From contig CM049987.1 in the NCBI GenBank assembly GCA_016630955.3, positions 558,001 through 622,000 of the forward strand: a stretch of DNA of 64,000 nt. The letters run 5' to 3'. The first letter of the stretch is position 1. Each line of letters begins with the position of its first letter. The notes under the pieces are model-generated. The model was not told where the DNA came from. It searched no databases and saw nothing but the letters and a program-made list of their open reading frames with translations. The DNA comes from Didymella arachidicola. Lineage: Eukaryota; Ascomycota; Dothideomycetes; Pleosporales; Didymellaceae. The position numbers and the translations under genes are program-made. Positions 1 to 11,945 of the stretch are shown here, one piece after another.

Positions 1-2399
1 AGCCCTGCCCGCATCGACTACCGTGAGAGAGCTCCGCCTCAAGATCCAGGATGCCGCGGCTTCCCGGCCAGGCCCTGAGCGCATGCGCCTGATCTACCGG
101 GGCAAGGTCGTTGCGAATGACGCCGATACGCTGGAGACGGTCTTCGGTGCAGACAACGTAGGTGGTCGAGCGCTGACGGTCATGTGCATGTGGCAGCTAA
201 CTGGAGCTCCAGCTGCGCGAATCCAAAGACCAAAGCCTGCATCTAGTACTACGGGAGCTACCCCAAGCTCCCTCGACATCGTCTTCGCCAGGTCCACGCA
301 CTGCCTCTGCCCCGCCCAATCCATTCCGTCCAGCCCAAGCACCGCTTCCAGCAAGTCCACTCCAGACGAACCCCTTCCGAGCCATACCAGAGCCTCGACC
401 AAGCTCGCAGCCACAACTTGGGCCACAACCGCCTCATCACCACCACCATGCGCATCATGCACACGTCCACCACCACCACCGTGTGCAGCAGCCACTCAAC
501 CCGCTCGGTCCCATTGGCACCATTCCACTCCCACCCCAGATGCAGCAGCAGATTGCACACGCACTAGGCCAACGCCTTGCTCCCGTACCTGTGCCAGCTG
601 CAGATGCACCGCCGACCGACGGACCTACGCCCAGGCCTGCGTCGACAGAAGGAGCAGCCGCACCTCCACCAGGCGTACTTCCACCTGGATTCGGTGGGCT
701 GCCAGCCCCGACTGGCCGGACGGTACGCCAAGAGGGCATTGGTCCAAACGGCGCGCGCTGGTCCGTCACATACAACGACTTCACCGCAAACATGCCTCTG
801 CGACCTGGACAGCCATCCATGCCCCGACCAGCTCCGTTTGCTGTTGCACCCCGCCCCTTCGGTTCGCCTGCACCAGGTGGGGTAACCGTGCCGCTAAGCT
901 GGCTCTTACCGCGACTCCGAGGAACCCTGCAGGAGGCTGCTCGAGAGGTGGACAACGTTCGAACGTTGCTTGCCCCATCTGCCGTCGAAGACGCACTGTC
1001 GAGTGCCCAGTCTCCGTCTGGTGCTTCAACGTTCCCAAGCTGGCGCGCTGAGCGTATACGAGAACACTTGCGCACCATTACGTTCAACCTGAACATGGTG
1101 GAGAGTGGACTCTCCGACCCAGCCATGCAGCTCAACATGGACGTGATCGCGCTGCGTCAGGCAGCTGGCGAGGTCAGAAGACAAGCGAATGAGTTCAGCA
1201 GAACGCTAGACGTACAAGAAGCCAGGACTAGGGCGGACTTGACACAATCCTCTTCACCCAGCACATCAGCCGCTGCAGCTTCTGACCCCTTGGTTGCAAT
1301 GGCCTCGGCCGCGACAAGAACTCTGCCCGCTGACGCACCTCTAGAACTGTTCCTACTCTCGAGCCCTCAAGGACCAGTCGGCGTTCTGTTCGACCAGCGG
1401 GGAACCTACACCACCGCCCCGTTCACAACAAGCCCCTCCACTCCGGCCTTTATTGAACAGTTCAATCAGAATCGTCAGCTCATCGCCAATCTGGGCCAGC
1501 AGATCGTGCAGAGCTCTCACAATCTACATAACCAGCTGGGCAGCGCTCAACCCACACCGACACAACAGCCCGGCCAGGCACTTGCAGAACAACCACCTCT
1601 CGACGACGCAGCTGCTCAACAAGTCATCCAGAACATCATCCAGAACCGCGACGAGCGTCAAGCCGCAAACGCGCCCCCCAATGCCCCAGCTGAAAACGAG
1701 CGCGTCGTCAATATAGCAGGCCATCTCTGGCTCATCTTCAAACTCGCATGCTTCGTCTACGTCTTCGCCGGCGGCGGCGGCTGGTACAGACCGCTCATGC
1801 TGGGCAGCATCGCCATCATCGTGTACATTGTGCAGCTCGGCGTCTTCGAGCAGCAATTCAACGTCGTGCGCCGCCACTTCGAGGCCCTGCTGCCGAACCC
1901 CGAACGTGTCGCACAGGGCCGCAACGGTACAGACCAGCCAAACGCTGCAGAGGCGAGGCGCAATGTCACGCCTGAAGAAGCTGCACGTAGACTGCTGTTG
2001 CAGCAAAGGAACAACCAATTTGGATGGCTTAGGGAGGGACTGAGCACGCTCGAGCGAGGCGTGGCGATTTTCGTCGCTAGTCTCTGGCCCGGTATTGGAG
2101 AGCGCATGGTGCACGCTCAGGAGGAACGCGAGCGACTGGAGCGTGTCGCTGCGAGCGAGGAGCAGGAGCGAAGGGAAGAAGAGAGAAGAGCGCACGAGGA
2201 AGCCCAGAAGGAGAATCAGACGACAGCTGAAGCGAGCCAGCAGGACAGCGCTGCTGAGAAGCCGCCGCTGGAGAGGAACGCCACGCAGACCCTCAGCGAC
2301 GACTTCATGGAGCCCGCACCGAGTGAGACGGCTGGAAGTAGCAGCGCAAAGGGCAAGGAAAGGGCGGCGTATGTAGACGATGCCGAGACTTCTTCTTGA
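1..2399 (+). CDS. HERP/Usa1-like ubiquitin-domain membrane protein (5' partial)
   Basis: Exons 1-157 and 213-2399; the reading frame runs in from the left edge, so the start codon lies outside. About 780 residues are visible. The first 65 or so form the C-terminal half of a ubiquitin-like fold (VRELRLKIQ, MRLIYRGKVV, then LHLVLREL after the intron). The 55-nt intron has donor GTAGGT, branch CTAAC and acceptor CAG, and splicing restores the last beta strand. A Pro/His/Gln-rich linker follows, then two adjacent hydrophobic segments near visible residues 553-595, then a charged Glu/Arg-rich tail that is probably coiled coil. A UBL followed by a paired membrane anchor is the layout of HERP (HERPUD) and yeast Usa1, which scaffold Hrd1 ubiquitin ligase in ER-associated degradation. 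The assignment to that family is inferred from layout; a Dsc-complex UBL subunit is the alternative. Confidence 0.75.
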
Positions 2400-5300
2400 C
2401 GTGTTGAGGGAACTTGAAGCACACTTACTTCGTAGACAAGCCAATACCTACAATTCCAATACCATCACATCACCACATCCCCCTCTCCTCTTACACCTCA
2501 CGCAAAGTTCTCCACCACACTCTACCTCTCCCTCACCATCTCGAGTCGCCGCCCACGAAAAACCCGGAATAGTAAATACTATCACGCCACGTTTCATCCA
2601 ATTTCAATATGAGACCCGCAAGCACCTGAGGCCTCCCGCGTGCGATTTGGTCTGTAGAGGCCTGCGCCGCTGTGCGGAACACACGAAAGAGGTTCGTACG
2701 CCGTTGCCCAGACACTGGTTTATTTCTCATTTTTCTGGTACAAACGGGCCGAGTATTAGGTCGTTTACACTTGACGACTGCAGATGTCGACCTCAGGCTA
2801 CCAAGTCCGCGAGCGTGCTCGACGACAGGGCAGGATGTGCTTTGCTGCTGGCACGAGTCACGACTACGAGTACTATCCCTCCATCGCTTCACTCAGTCTG
2901 CGACGAGTTCGCGACATGTACCAACTAAACAACCACCTCCCGCGCTTTTTATACCAGGCTTGCTTGATCCCCGCCAGCACACCACCAATAGTCTCCAGCG
3001 AAAGTAGCCTCAGAGCAGGTACTCCTTATTAATCCCACGCCGTAATCTTTCTACCTCTTTAGTACTTCGCAGGCAGACAGCACAGCTCATCGGCCCGGTT
3101 AAACTCTTAGCTACTGTGCTCAGATCCAACAATACATGTCATGTCGTCTTGTCTTCGGTCCTTGTGCCTTGACGTCGTTGTCCACATACACTACTTTCGC
3201 CGGATACTACAGTACTTTCAGTAAAGCAGCACCAAGCATTTCCGTCAATGCTAAGATATCGAAACGTTTCAGGTTGAACGCGCTGGGGCTGGGCGTTGGA
3301 TGTGGCAAGTCACTGCTAAGGTACTGGGGTGGATGGTGGGGGGGGGATTAGCTGGATTGGGGATGGGGGCGAGGGAAGCGTTTCATTAAGCTTTTTTGAC
3401 GGGTGCGTGGCTGGGCGGGAACGGTACATATGGGTTGGATGGGGTGGATGGTTAGAGTGAGGGATGTTAGATGGAGATGGGTTGGATGGGAGAAGTGAGG
3501 GAGGGGAGGTTTGCAGTGCACATGATGGTCTGTGGTGGGCGAATCGCCAGCGACGCTGTGCGACGATGTCACCGCGCTTTGTGTAATTAACTACTTTCGC
3601 GGGCGGCAAGCAGCCCGGATGTAGTGCAAAATCGCAGCAATCTGCCAAGACAAAATCGGGCGCAACGCGCCTCGGCTTGGAAAACTTCGCGCCATTACTC
3701 CATCTCGCTCTATCGTGTAGGACCATCCACGAAGGATCCGGTGGGTCGCATTGTCCAAACAATAAACACGTGAAATTGGTCGTTCCACGCACGCAGACAG
3801 ATCGGGATGTGGCTGTTTCGGCTTGGGAACGTCTGGTCAGCGCATGATCGGACAATCTGAGCTTCGCGGGTCACCAATGGCAGGGATTTCGTCATTGGGT
3901 GCGAAACGCGAAACGACACAATGTTCATGCAGACGGGTAAACAATCATCGCGTGTCAAGTTTCGATACTGCTGCCGCTATTAAGTGTTTGGAGGCTAGCC
4001 TGGAGTGCCTGGGACAGCGTGGGGATCTCGTGATGAGGTTTTGGTTGCCGTCGCGTGGCGCAGGCATGGCATCAAGTCACATGTCTCTCGCTTTCTCGCG
4101 GCGACGACGCTTGGTGACCAGAGCACGTCCAGAACCCGCCTGACAGCGGACAGCAGCGTCCGCGTCGAATCGCAGGCGCGCACTAATCAAACAGCAGCGG
4201 AGGAACAGTCTTGGGGGCTGATAGTGGAGATTGGCAGGGCCCTGCGGATTCTTCAATGAAGTTGCAAGATGAGGCAGGGGCGGCGCATCGGAGGGCCGTC
4301 ACGATTGTGACGGATTTGGCGGATCGGCGCAGGCTTCATGACGAGCTGCTGTTCCAGACGCCCGGAGTCTGTACACGAAAATGGATGAGCAGCTGGGTTT
4401 TTCCGCTTGGGTCCCTCGTGGCTATTTGTCGATGCTGCTGATGCAATTTCAGGCGAGAGACGGCGAGAAGTAGAGGGCTTCAGCGGGCGATGCATGGGGC
4501 GCGCACAGCACAGCAGAGGCTAGGAGATGTGTGGCAAGGCGCTGGCGGTATTGCGAAGGTGCTTGGCCAGCGCTGTGCGAGCTAAGAGTCGTATTGTCCT
4601 GCTGGTTTCTGCGTAGGACAGGCGCCAGAGCGGGCGCGCAGAGAATAGCAGCTCCAACAAGACGGCATTCGGCAGCACCGCCAGCGTCAAGCGTATTGGC
4701 GGCCTGGCCCGCTCGTCGGCCTCGTTGGCCACTCGAAAGACGGTGAGCTGAGCCTCTGCAGGGATCTCATCCTGGCCGTTTCGACAGTCCTGCCAGGCAC
4801 GCCCGTCGACTGGTTGGCCGCCGCCCCTGGCTTCAGGCTGGGTGTTTCACGCCGCGCGACAATTCTGGTGGGGCGCGCAACCCATTGGCTGTCCGCCCTC
4901 ATAGACTCAAGACAGCCCTCACTGCCCACAAGTTCGTGCTGTCCGTCCCCTCGACTGTCTCTTCACACCGCGGATCTTTTCCCTGTTCTCCTAGATTTCA
5001 TTCGCTTCACACGGCCCTGCTGCTCCTTCGTTACGGCAGCAGTGTACATACACTCGTTTCTTCCTCGCCTGACCCACGACCCATTCTACGCCACACGTCA
5101 CTCGCTTTCACCACCCTGGACTTTCACTGAGGCTTATTGACTGCAAGGTCCCGCTTCCCACTGCTGCTCTTCCCCTTCACCTTCGCTGCCTGCCCAGCCT
5201 CCTAGCTTCTCCTCGTCACTCTCTCCACGTCATCTGCTTCGACAATCTCGGCCGTGCTGTGCACCGTCGACGATCCTTTTCACCAGCCTCACCACCGTGT

Positions 5301-5640
5301 GTACTCAGTTTGAACCCGGCAGTGACACCGTGCAAGACATTGTGATGCATTTCAGGTGACCACAGCTTTACTTTATCCCACATTGTCAAGACCGGTTGCT
5401 ATTCGACCTTTCGACCACGCACACCGTCACTGGGGATAGAGCTTCGACAATCTTCACACTACCAACCGTTTCGCACTTCAACAACCCGCATCTGGTCGTG
5501 CGCTCGCAATTCACCGACTATTCATGTCGCATTTCAGCCATTTCGACAGCCATCTTCGCTCTCCGCATTCGCATTCCTCCGCACACAAGGCCCTGGCGAT
5601 TCTGTACAACAACAAACAAACCATCCGAGACATTGCTCAC
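2400..5640. other. 3.2-kb gene-free interval with CT-rich leader
   Basis: No frame here has coding character; the longest open frames are composition artefacts. A purine-rich GGATGG/GGGTTGG-type stretch lies near 3400-3500. From about 4950 to 5520 the plus strand is strongly pyrimidine-rich, as in many fungal core promoters, and leads into the ferric reductase. I looked for WGATAA sites of the iron regulator (GATA) type just upstream of the reductase and saw none. Confidence 0.5.
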
Positions 5641-7491
5641 ATGTCTGACCTCGCCGTCTCCCCGGTGGAGCAGCCCGCCCTCAACACCTCCCTCGCACGG
5701 CGCCACTTCCTCGATGGCTGGGACGCCGCCGACTTCGATGGCCTCAAGTACTCGTACGGCCTCACTGGTGTCGACCAGGCATCCAACTTCCTCTGGGTCG
5801 ACACCTTCCTTTACATGCTCATCGGCATAGCCGTCGTGCTTCTAGGTCTGCGTGTGGCTAACATGTGGTGGCGCCACAACCGTCACTTGACTGTTATGGG
5901 CAACCCTTCGCGCCAGGCGTACTGGGCAACAAACCAGACTTCCTGGTGGCCTTGGGTCAACCGCCATCTCCTGCAGGCACCGCTTTGGAAGAAGAAGCAC
6001 AACGCCCAGTTCCAGATCAGCAGCGCCATCGACAACGGAACGCTGCCTGGACGATGGCACACAATCGTGCTTGTCATCTACGTTGGACTGAACACTGCAT
6101 GGTGTCTTGCGCTGCCATACAGCGTCTTGGACCACAAGGAGACCATTGCCGCGCTTCGTGGTCGCAGTGGGACATTGGCCGCTCTGAACTTGATCCCCAC
6201 GATCCTCTTCGCACTCCGCAACAACCCCCTCATCTCCCTCCTCCAGGTCTCGTACGATGACTTCAACCTCTTTCACCGCTGGGCCGCGCGCATCACCATC
6301 GTTGAGGCTATTGTGCACACCGCTGCTTGGATCCACAACACCCAGCGGGGTGCAGGCTGGTCGGCAGTCTCTAACGGTCTTGCCCACGAGGGCTCGTATG
6401 GCTGGGGCATGGTCGGCACTGTCGCGTTCACTTTCATCGGTATCCAGGCTTGGTCGCCCTTCCGCCACGCTTTCTATGAGACATTCCTCTCCATCCATCG
6501 CCTCACAGTCATCGCTGCTCTGGTCGGCCTTTACAAGCACCTCGAGCTCCACCACCTCCCTCAGGTCCCCTGGATGCACCTCATCTTCTTCTTCTGGGCT
6601 GCTGAGTGGGTCTGCCGTCTCGCTTCGACCACCTACTACGGCCTCTCTCTCAAGCAAAAGTCCCGCGTCCGCGTCGAGGCTATGCCCGGTGAGGCTGTCC
6701 GCGTTACCATTGACATGGTCCGCGAGTGGAATCCCCGCCCCGGCTGCCACACGCACCTGTGGATACCCGGAATGGCCGGACTTCACAGCCACCCCTTCTC
6801 CGTCGCGTGGGCGCCAACCCTGACACCGGAGTCCAAGGAGATGACACTACCCATCCTCGAAGGCGACGCCCTGATGGCTCCTGGCGCACGCCAAAAGTCA
6901 AAACAGATCTCCCTCATCTGCCGTGCACGAACAGGCCTGACACGCAAGATGTACGAGCGCGCATGCAAATCGCCCAACGAGACATTCACCACATGGGGAT
7001 TCATCGAAGGCCCGTACGGAGGCCACCACAGCCTCGACTCCTACGGCACCTGCGTCCTGTTCGCGGGCGGTGTCGGCATCACACACCAAGTCATGTACAT
7101 GAAGCACCTGATCAACGGCTTCCACCGCGGCACCACCGCAACCCAAAAAGTCGTGCTCATCTGGACCGTCCCGGACAGCGAGTGCCTCGAGTGGGTGCGT
7201 CCGTGGATGGACGAGATCCTCCGCATGCCCGGCCGCAAGCAGTGCCTGCGCATCAAGCTCTTCATCTCGCGGCCCAAGGGGCGCGTAGAGAGCAGCAGCG
7301 ACACAGTCAAGATGTTTGCCGGGCGGCCGAAAATCGACACGCTGATCGAAGAGGAGGTCCGCGGGCGTGTGGGTGCGATGGCGGTTACTGTGTGCGCGTC
7401 TGGCGCCATGGCGGACGGTGTTCGCGCTGGCGTGCGGCCGTGGATGACAGAGGGCTGTGTGGATTTCATCGAGGAGGCGTTTACGTACTAG
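5641..7491 (+). CDS. Ferric reductase (FRE/FreB-type metalloreductase)
   Basis: Single exon, 616 aa from the ATG at 5641; an upstream in-frame ATG at 5524 would add 39 Ser/His-rich residues with no family feature, so I prefer the later start. The protein is a flavocytochrome that passes electrons from NADPH through FAD and two hemes across the membrane to reduce ferric iron or copper chelates for uptake. Membrane segments fill residues 50-330. Two bis-histidine heme pairs are visible with canonical 14-residue spacing: H212/H226 and H286/H300. The FAD-binding HPFS motif is at 384-387, the NADPH GPYGG at 457-461, and a C-terminal CASGAMAD nucleotide-binding motif starts at C585 (family consensus C-G-P-G). 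No signal peptide is obvious. Plasma membrane is expected, vacuolar membrane possible. The substrate metal cannot be told from sequence. Confidence 0.93.
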   Translation: MSDLAVSPVEQPALNTSLARRHFLDGWDAADFDGLKYSYGLTGVDQASNFLWVDTFLYMLIGIAVVLLGLRVANMWWRHNRHLTVMGNPSRQAYWATNQTSWWPWVNRHLLQAPLWKKKHNAQFQISSAIDNGTLPGRWHTIVLVIYVGLNTAWCLALPYSVLDHKETIAALRGRSGTLAALNLIPTILFALRNNPLISLLQVSYDDFNLFHRWAARITIVEAIVHTAAWIHNTQRGAGWSAVSNGLAHEGSYGWGMVGTVAFTFIGIQAWSPFRHAFYETFLSIHRLTVIAALVGLYKHLELHHLPQVPWMHLIFFFWAAEWVCRLASTTYYGLSLKQKSRVRVEAMPGEAVRVTIDMVREWNPRPGCHTHLWIPGMAGLHSHPFSVAWAPTLTPESKEMTLPILEGDALMAPGARQKSKQISLICRARTGLTRKMYERACKSPNETFTTWGFIEGPYGGHHSLDSYGTCVLFAGGVGITHQVMYMKHLINGFHRGTTATQKVVLIWTVPDSECLEWVRPWMDEILRMPGRKQCLRIKLFISRPKGRVESSSDTVKMFAGRPKIDTLIEEEVRGRVGAMAVTVCASGAMADGVRAGVRPWMTEGCVDFIEEAFTY

Positions 7492-8564
7492 CCACCTCTC
7501 TGATCTCAATCATGACACTCCTGCCATTCAACTTCAAACCCGCCTTGTACAGTATTCTCGCATCGCTCCGCACCGCCTTGCAACATCACCGACCTCATTG
7601 TTACTCTTCGTCCCAGTCTGAGCCCGTCTTCTTCACTTCTTGTATGTACTTGTTCCTAATCATTTACTGTTGTATCCTCATGTCTCTCCTTGAATCTTGC
7701 GAAGCGAGCATAGCGAGCTTGAAAGCATTGCATGAAGCCACGGCGTCGATTTCTTTAGTGTCTTCAACGGTTGGATCAGTGGTGGATCAGATACCAGGGG
7801 TGCCCAACGTGGCTAGAGTAGTAGATAAGCATAGTCTTGAATACCAAAAGTCCAGTTCAAAATTGACGTTTAGAGACCAGTGAATGTTGTAAAGTGATGA
7901 GGAAGAGTGAGAGGTGTGGGGTGTGAAGATGTGATGGTTGGGTCAGGTAAGCTATAACCCAATGTAAGGGACAAAGACGTATAGACAAAGCTATTATGTC
8001 TAAGATAAGCATTGACACGCCGTGATTGCGACACGTAGCTCAGGATGCAGGAGGTCGCACACGAACCACAGGTCACTGTCAAGGTCCTCAACATCGAGTC
8101 GCACCCTCGATCAAGCTACACTTTGTCATCAAGCTACCATCTACACACGCCGCAACCGAGCTTGCATTCGATTCAGCAAGTCCAATAGACGAATTGTTCC
8201 AAACTTTTGTTTCAACACAGACACTCGTGAACACTACGTTCTCCCACATATTTACCGCCTTGGTTTCAACGCATCCGGACTCCGGCCAAGCTGGGGGCCA
8301 AACCCCAAACCACGGTCTTCAAGTGCGAACCCCACACGCAAGAACTCAAAGTGCGCTTTACCGGACCTCCGCCATCCCAAGACTTTAAACCATGAAGACC
8401 ACATCTCGAGGAAGCAGCCACTCGCCAGTATCCCCAAATCTCAAAAACCGCGCATCCCAGGCGCTCTCCCCTGACGCACCCACCGTGTTTTCAACCCGAG
8501 TAACCACCAACCCTCATCCGACCCGGTAGACATACCCTCGAGGCGCTTTCCACCAACAACCAAA
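7492..8564. other. Intergenic, nothing recognised
   Basis: Downstream of the ferric reductase and upstream of the small gene at 8565. Open frames here lack family resemblance and overlap on both strands. No RNA gene or repeat was recognised. Confidence 0.45.
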
Positions 8565-9230
8565 ATGGCAAGACTCAGCACCCGCCTCATCCACTTCTTC
8601 AAGCCCACCCCACGCTCGCCCTCCACATCTCCAAGTCTAAAAAGCACAATCTCAAACCCCATCCTCCTCGAAAACGACACCGACACCGACACACACCCCC
8701 TCCTCCCCTCCTCCATACCCACCCTCTCGGAACCCATCCCGCAAACTCCCCTCCACGGCTCTCTCTCCAAGGTCCTTGGAGAGGTCCTCTCCGACGACAT
8801 TGACCAAATCATACTATCCTACTCTTCCATCACTCCCACCGCCCCAATCACAGATCCTCGATATCGCACCACCCCAAGCGAAGCGACACTGTACACAGCA
8901 ACCACGCGTCCGGATCTGAAACCGGGCGCGTCGTCACCGATGCCGTCGTCCGTGTACTCTGTTTCTCCTTCCGCTTTGCCTTTGCCTTTGCCTTCTCCTT
9001 CGTCTTCTCCTTCGTCTTCGTCTTCTCCTTCGCCTTCGAACGAGGGAAACTCGTCGGCGAGCCCGGCGCGTGTGAAGGCTAGACTGGAGCGGTTCCGCGA
9101 TACGCCACCGCCGGCGCCTGGGTGGGAGAAAGTGTGTTTTGGGGTGGATACGGGAGAGGGCATGGGACGGACGCGGAGGAGGGGGGACTGGAGGGGGGAG
9201 GGGGCGCGAAGGGGGTATGTTGTGCTGTGA
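8565..9230 (+). CDS. Hypothetical low-complexity protein
   Basis: Intronless, 221 aa, starting in a good fungal context (ACCAAAATGG). I do not recognise it. The N-terminal 25 residues are basic and hydrophobic (RLSTRLIHFFKP), residues 60-100 look folded (SLSKVLGEVLSDDIDQIIL), the middle is Ser/Pro low complexity encoded by a CTT/CCT microsatellite, and the C-terminus is Arg/Gly-rich. It is convergent with the MFS gene, whose stop is 133 bp away. The coding case rests on start context, length and a conserved-looking central segment; it could be a spurious frame. Confidence 0.5.
   Translation: MARLSTRLIHFFKPTPRSPSTSPSLKSTISNPILLENDTDTDTHPLLPSSIPTLSEPIPQTPLHGSLSKVLGEVLSDDIDQIILSYSSITPTAPITDPRYRTTPSEATLYTATTRPDLKPGASSPMPSSVYSVSPSALPLPLPSPSSSPSSSSSPSPSNEGNSSASPARVKARLERFRDTPPPAPGWEKVCFGVDTGEGMGRTRRRGDWRGEGARRGYVVL
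8973..9038 (+). repeat. CCTTTG / CTTCGT microsatellite inside the 8565 gene
   Basis: Successive CCTTTG units pass into TTCTCCTTCGTC units, coding for Leu-Pro and then Ser-Pro-Ser runs. The unit lengths are multiples of three, so length changes would keep the frame. Confidence 0.8.
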
Positions 9231-9362
9231 GGGTGTGGTGCTTGGGAAGGGAGTTATGGGGGGTCGAGGTTGGAAATTGGTGAAGAATAAAGGGTAATGA
9301 TTGAGGGTGTGTTCTTCATCTGCGGCAATTTGTTTATTGGAGAAAGCTGCTGTTGAAGGCGT

Positions 9363-11025
9363 TTAAAGCACCATCTTAAACCCCGGATCCCGATCATCCC
9401 CACAGCCCTCAAACTCTGCCATCTTCCCACTCGCCTTGTCGCGGTTCAGCTTCGCAACCCACGCCACGTTCGCCGCAATCAAAACCCACGCCGCGCACAG
9501 CAAGCCCAGCATAATCTGATGGCTCTTGTGAAAATTCGGCCCTTCGTTCTTCGGATACACGAAGCTCGCCACAAACCCTCCGGAATTGGCAATCGCGAGC
9601 TGCAGGGCGGTTGTGGTGGCTCTCTTGTAGTGACCCGCAGAGTTGTTCGAGTTCCACGAGAGGATGCAGGGGACAGAGGCGTACATGCCCGTGGCCATGA
9701 GGAACGTCATGCCGTACTGCACTTTGGGGTTCGTGGTGACGCTTATGACTGCGTATCCGACGATAGCGATGGGCAGCGTGGCGAGCATGACCGGGCCGCG
9801 GAGAGCGACGCGGTCGGATAGGAAGGCTACGATGACCGTGAAGAATGCGGCGACGGCGTATGGGACGACGGTCCATAACTGGGCTTTGTTTGGGTCCGTT
9901 GAGAAGCCGCCCTTTACGATGGTGGGGAGGAAGAGCCCGAAGGAGTAGAGGCCGGCTAGGATGCAGAAGTAGGCTGTTGCGCTGAGCCAGACTTGGAGGT
10001 TGAATACGCCGCGACGGACTTCGGTCCATGAGAATGGCTCGTGGACTGAGGAGGTGTTTAGACGGATGCGGGCACATTGCTTCTCGGGGATGGTTAGGAA
10101 GCCGGCAGACTCTATCGAGTTTGGGAGGAACACGGCAGATGAGACTCCGACGAGGAACGTGAGGATGCCTTCTATGATGAAAATCCACTGTGAGGTGTCA
10201 GCCGATGGTAGGTCAATAAAAGGGATTGATCAATGCGTACTCTCCAGCCCTCAAGCCCGCCAGCTGGTCCGATAGCATTGAGGCCTCGAGCGAGCAGTCC
10301 GCCGAAAGCACCTGACAGCGACGCGGCAGTGTAAAAGATACCGATCCTCAGAGCAAGCTCAGTCCGCTTATAAAAGTGCGAGAGGTAGAGCACCTGGCTT
10401 GTTAGCTACGAATCGGCAGCGCTGCGGTGCGTTGGACTCACCATGCCCGGCAAAAGCCCACCTTCAGCAACACCAAGCAGTGCCCTTACAGCCACAAACG
10501 ACGCGAACCCCGTCACAAAGCCCAAGCACATGGTGAGTATACCCCAGACCGCTGTAAGAGCCGGTAGCCAGATCTTCGGCGACACTTTCTTCAGGACCAG
10601 GTTAGAAGGCAATTCACTGTCGCCTCGTCAGTCCCTCTCAAACAAGTCGCGCGTCTTCCAAACGTACCTGGCAATGTACGTAGCATAAAACACGCACAGC
10701 CCAATCGCATACTGATGGTCATCCATATGCAAATCTGCCTCGAGCCCCAAAATCTTCGCATTACCAACATTCGTGCGGTCGATAAACGAGCACAGAAACA
10801 GCAGCGCGAGAACGGGCAGGATCCTGAAAGTATCAGCACAGGCACCATACTCGCGCGGAGCGCGCACGGAGCGGAGTGGAGTGGGATTCACCTGATATCC
10901 ATCTTCCACAGCGTCTTCTTCACCACCGCCGCATCCCCATCCCCATCCCCACCCCCAAACCCATCTTCCACCATACTCCCCTTGCGCTGCTCAAACTTCT
11001 CATCAGCCATCTTGTCAGTGTCCAT
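9363..11025 (-). CDS. MFS transporter, anion:cation symporter (Dal5/Tna1-like) family
   Basis: Five exons on the minus strand: 11025-10892, 10823-10668, 10616-10442, 10393-10241 and 10187-9363; introns are 68, 51, 48, 53 and 53 nt, all GT-AG, and each junction restores a membrane segment. The start at 11025 gives MDTDKMADEK; an in-frame ATG at 11103 is less likely. The first membrane segment carries LFLCSFIDRTNVGNAKI and loop 2-3 follows a SELPSNL helix, signatures of the ACS family of carboxylate and vitamin transporters (allantoate, nicotinate, biotin). Twelve segments are predicted, with a short charged C-terminus. The substrate is unknown. It lies next to the SCOT gene on the same strand with about 900 bp between, so import of an organic acid is an attractive but untested idea. 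Confidence 0.9.
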
Positions 11026-11945
11026 AGTCCCTTGGCTGGGCTTAACAACACAGCATTCACAAAGGTCGTAGAAGAAAGATACAGTCCGCATCTCACGGGC
11101 CACCGTCGCACTTTATCGCATTCCACCCGACACCGCACCGATGTAACGTAACCCCAAGCGGATGCGTCAGAGCCGTCCCCATGGGGAGCACGGCATGCTA
11201 ACCCTCGTCTATCACTCCGCTAACTCGCATTGGCAAAGCGCAGCGGATAGGCCCCGAGCGCTTTGCTGGATAGAGCAGGCGCGGTGCGGATCATGCGCCG
11301 CGGGAGGGGGATAGGTGGTTGATTTGGGTCCGAGGGCCTTGCTGGCGGTGCGGACAGTAAGCAGTATCCGCTTTGCGGTCGGAAATAGAAGGAGGGTATG
11401 CTGTTGATATCGCGGTCGTGCGTTGGCAGGTATTGCCCAAGCTTTTGGTTGGCGAGGTCAAGCTTCGGGATTCTGGGCGACCCACGCTGAACGGTACACC
11501 CGCCAACGCGGACGCTGTGCGATGGGTTTCGCGGCGAGATGCTGTTCTGGGTAATGATCGGCGGGATGAGACTGGTGTTTGCGAGAGGTCGGGTGGAATG
11601 CTGGGCATTGTGATTACAGAGTGATTCAGTCCGGATACATGGCCGGTAACGATCGGTGAGGTTGTTCCGATACTCGATGACGCAGATAATACTAAATCAC
11701 TATCAGACACCAGAAACCTCGTCCGCTTGCAAGATGCGTGGAAAAACCACTCCACTACTCCGCTCTACAACAATACGCTTGCAAAGCCATGGCAGGTCTC
11801 TTTGCTTCCAAGAGGGCGGGGATCAGAGGAACAGTGCCTCACTGAACAACGAACGCGTCTCACTGGATGTGGTGAGAAGAAGAAAATGTATCAACTAAAC
11901 GCTGGCAATGGTATGTAACACGTCTACCCTCCTACATCTACCCTC
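11026..11945. other. Intergenic, nothing recognised
   Basis: Holds the 5' flank of the MFS gene and the 3' flank of SCOT. No coding frame with family resemblance and no RNA gene seen. Confidence 0.45.

Noticed and set aside
2784..3032. 82-aa open frame with ATG
   Set aside because: No domain, no splice partner and no recognised homology; lies in a region with overlapping random frames.
3823..4259. Overlapping 84- and 106-aa frames
   Set aside because: Both frames are open only because of GC-rich composition; neither has a recognisable motif.
4814..5140. 108-aa frame before the ferric reductase
   Set aside because: Falls in the CT-rich leader, which produces Ser/Leu/Pro-rich translations by composition.
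5524..5640. Upstream ATG extending the ferric reductase by 39 residues
   Set aside because: The extension is Ser/His-rich without a signal peptide; the ATG at 5641 gives a normal family N-terminus. Cannot be excluded without 5' data.
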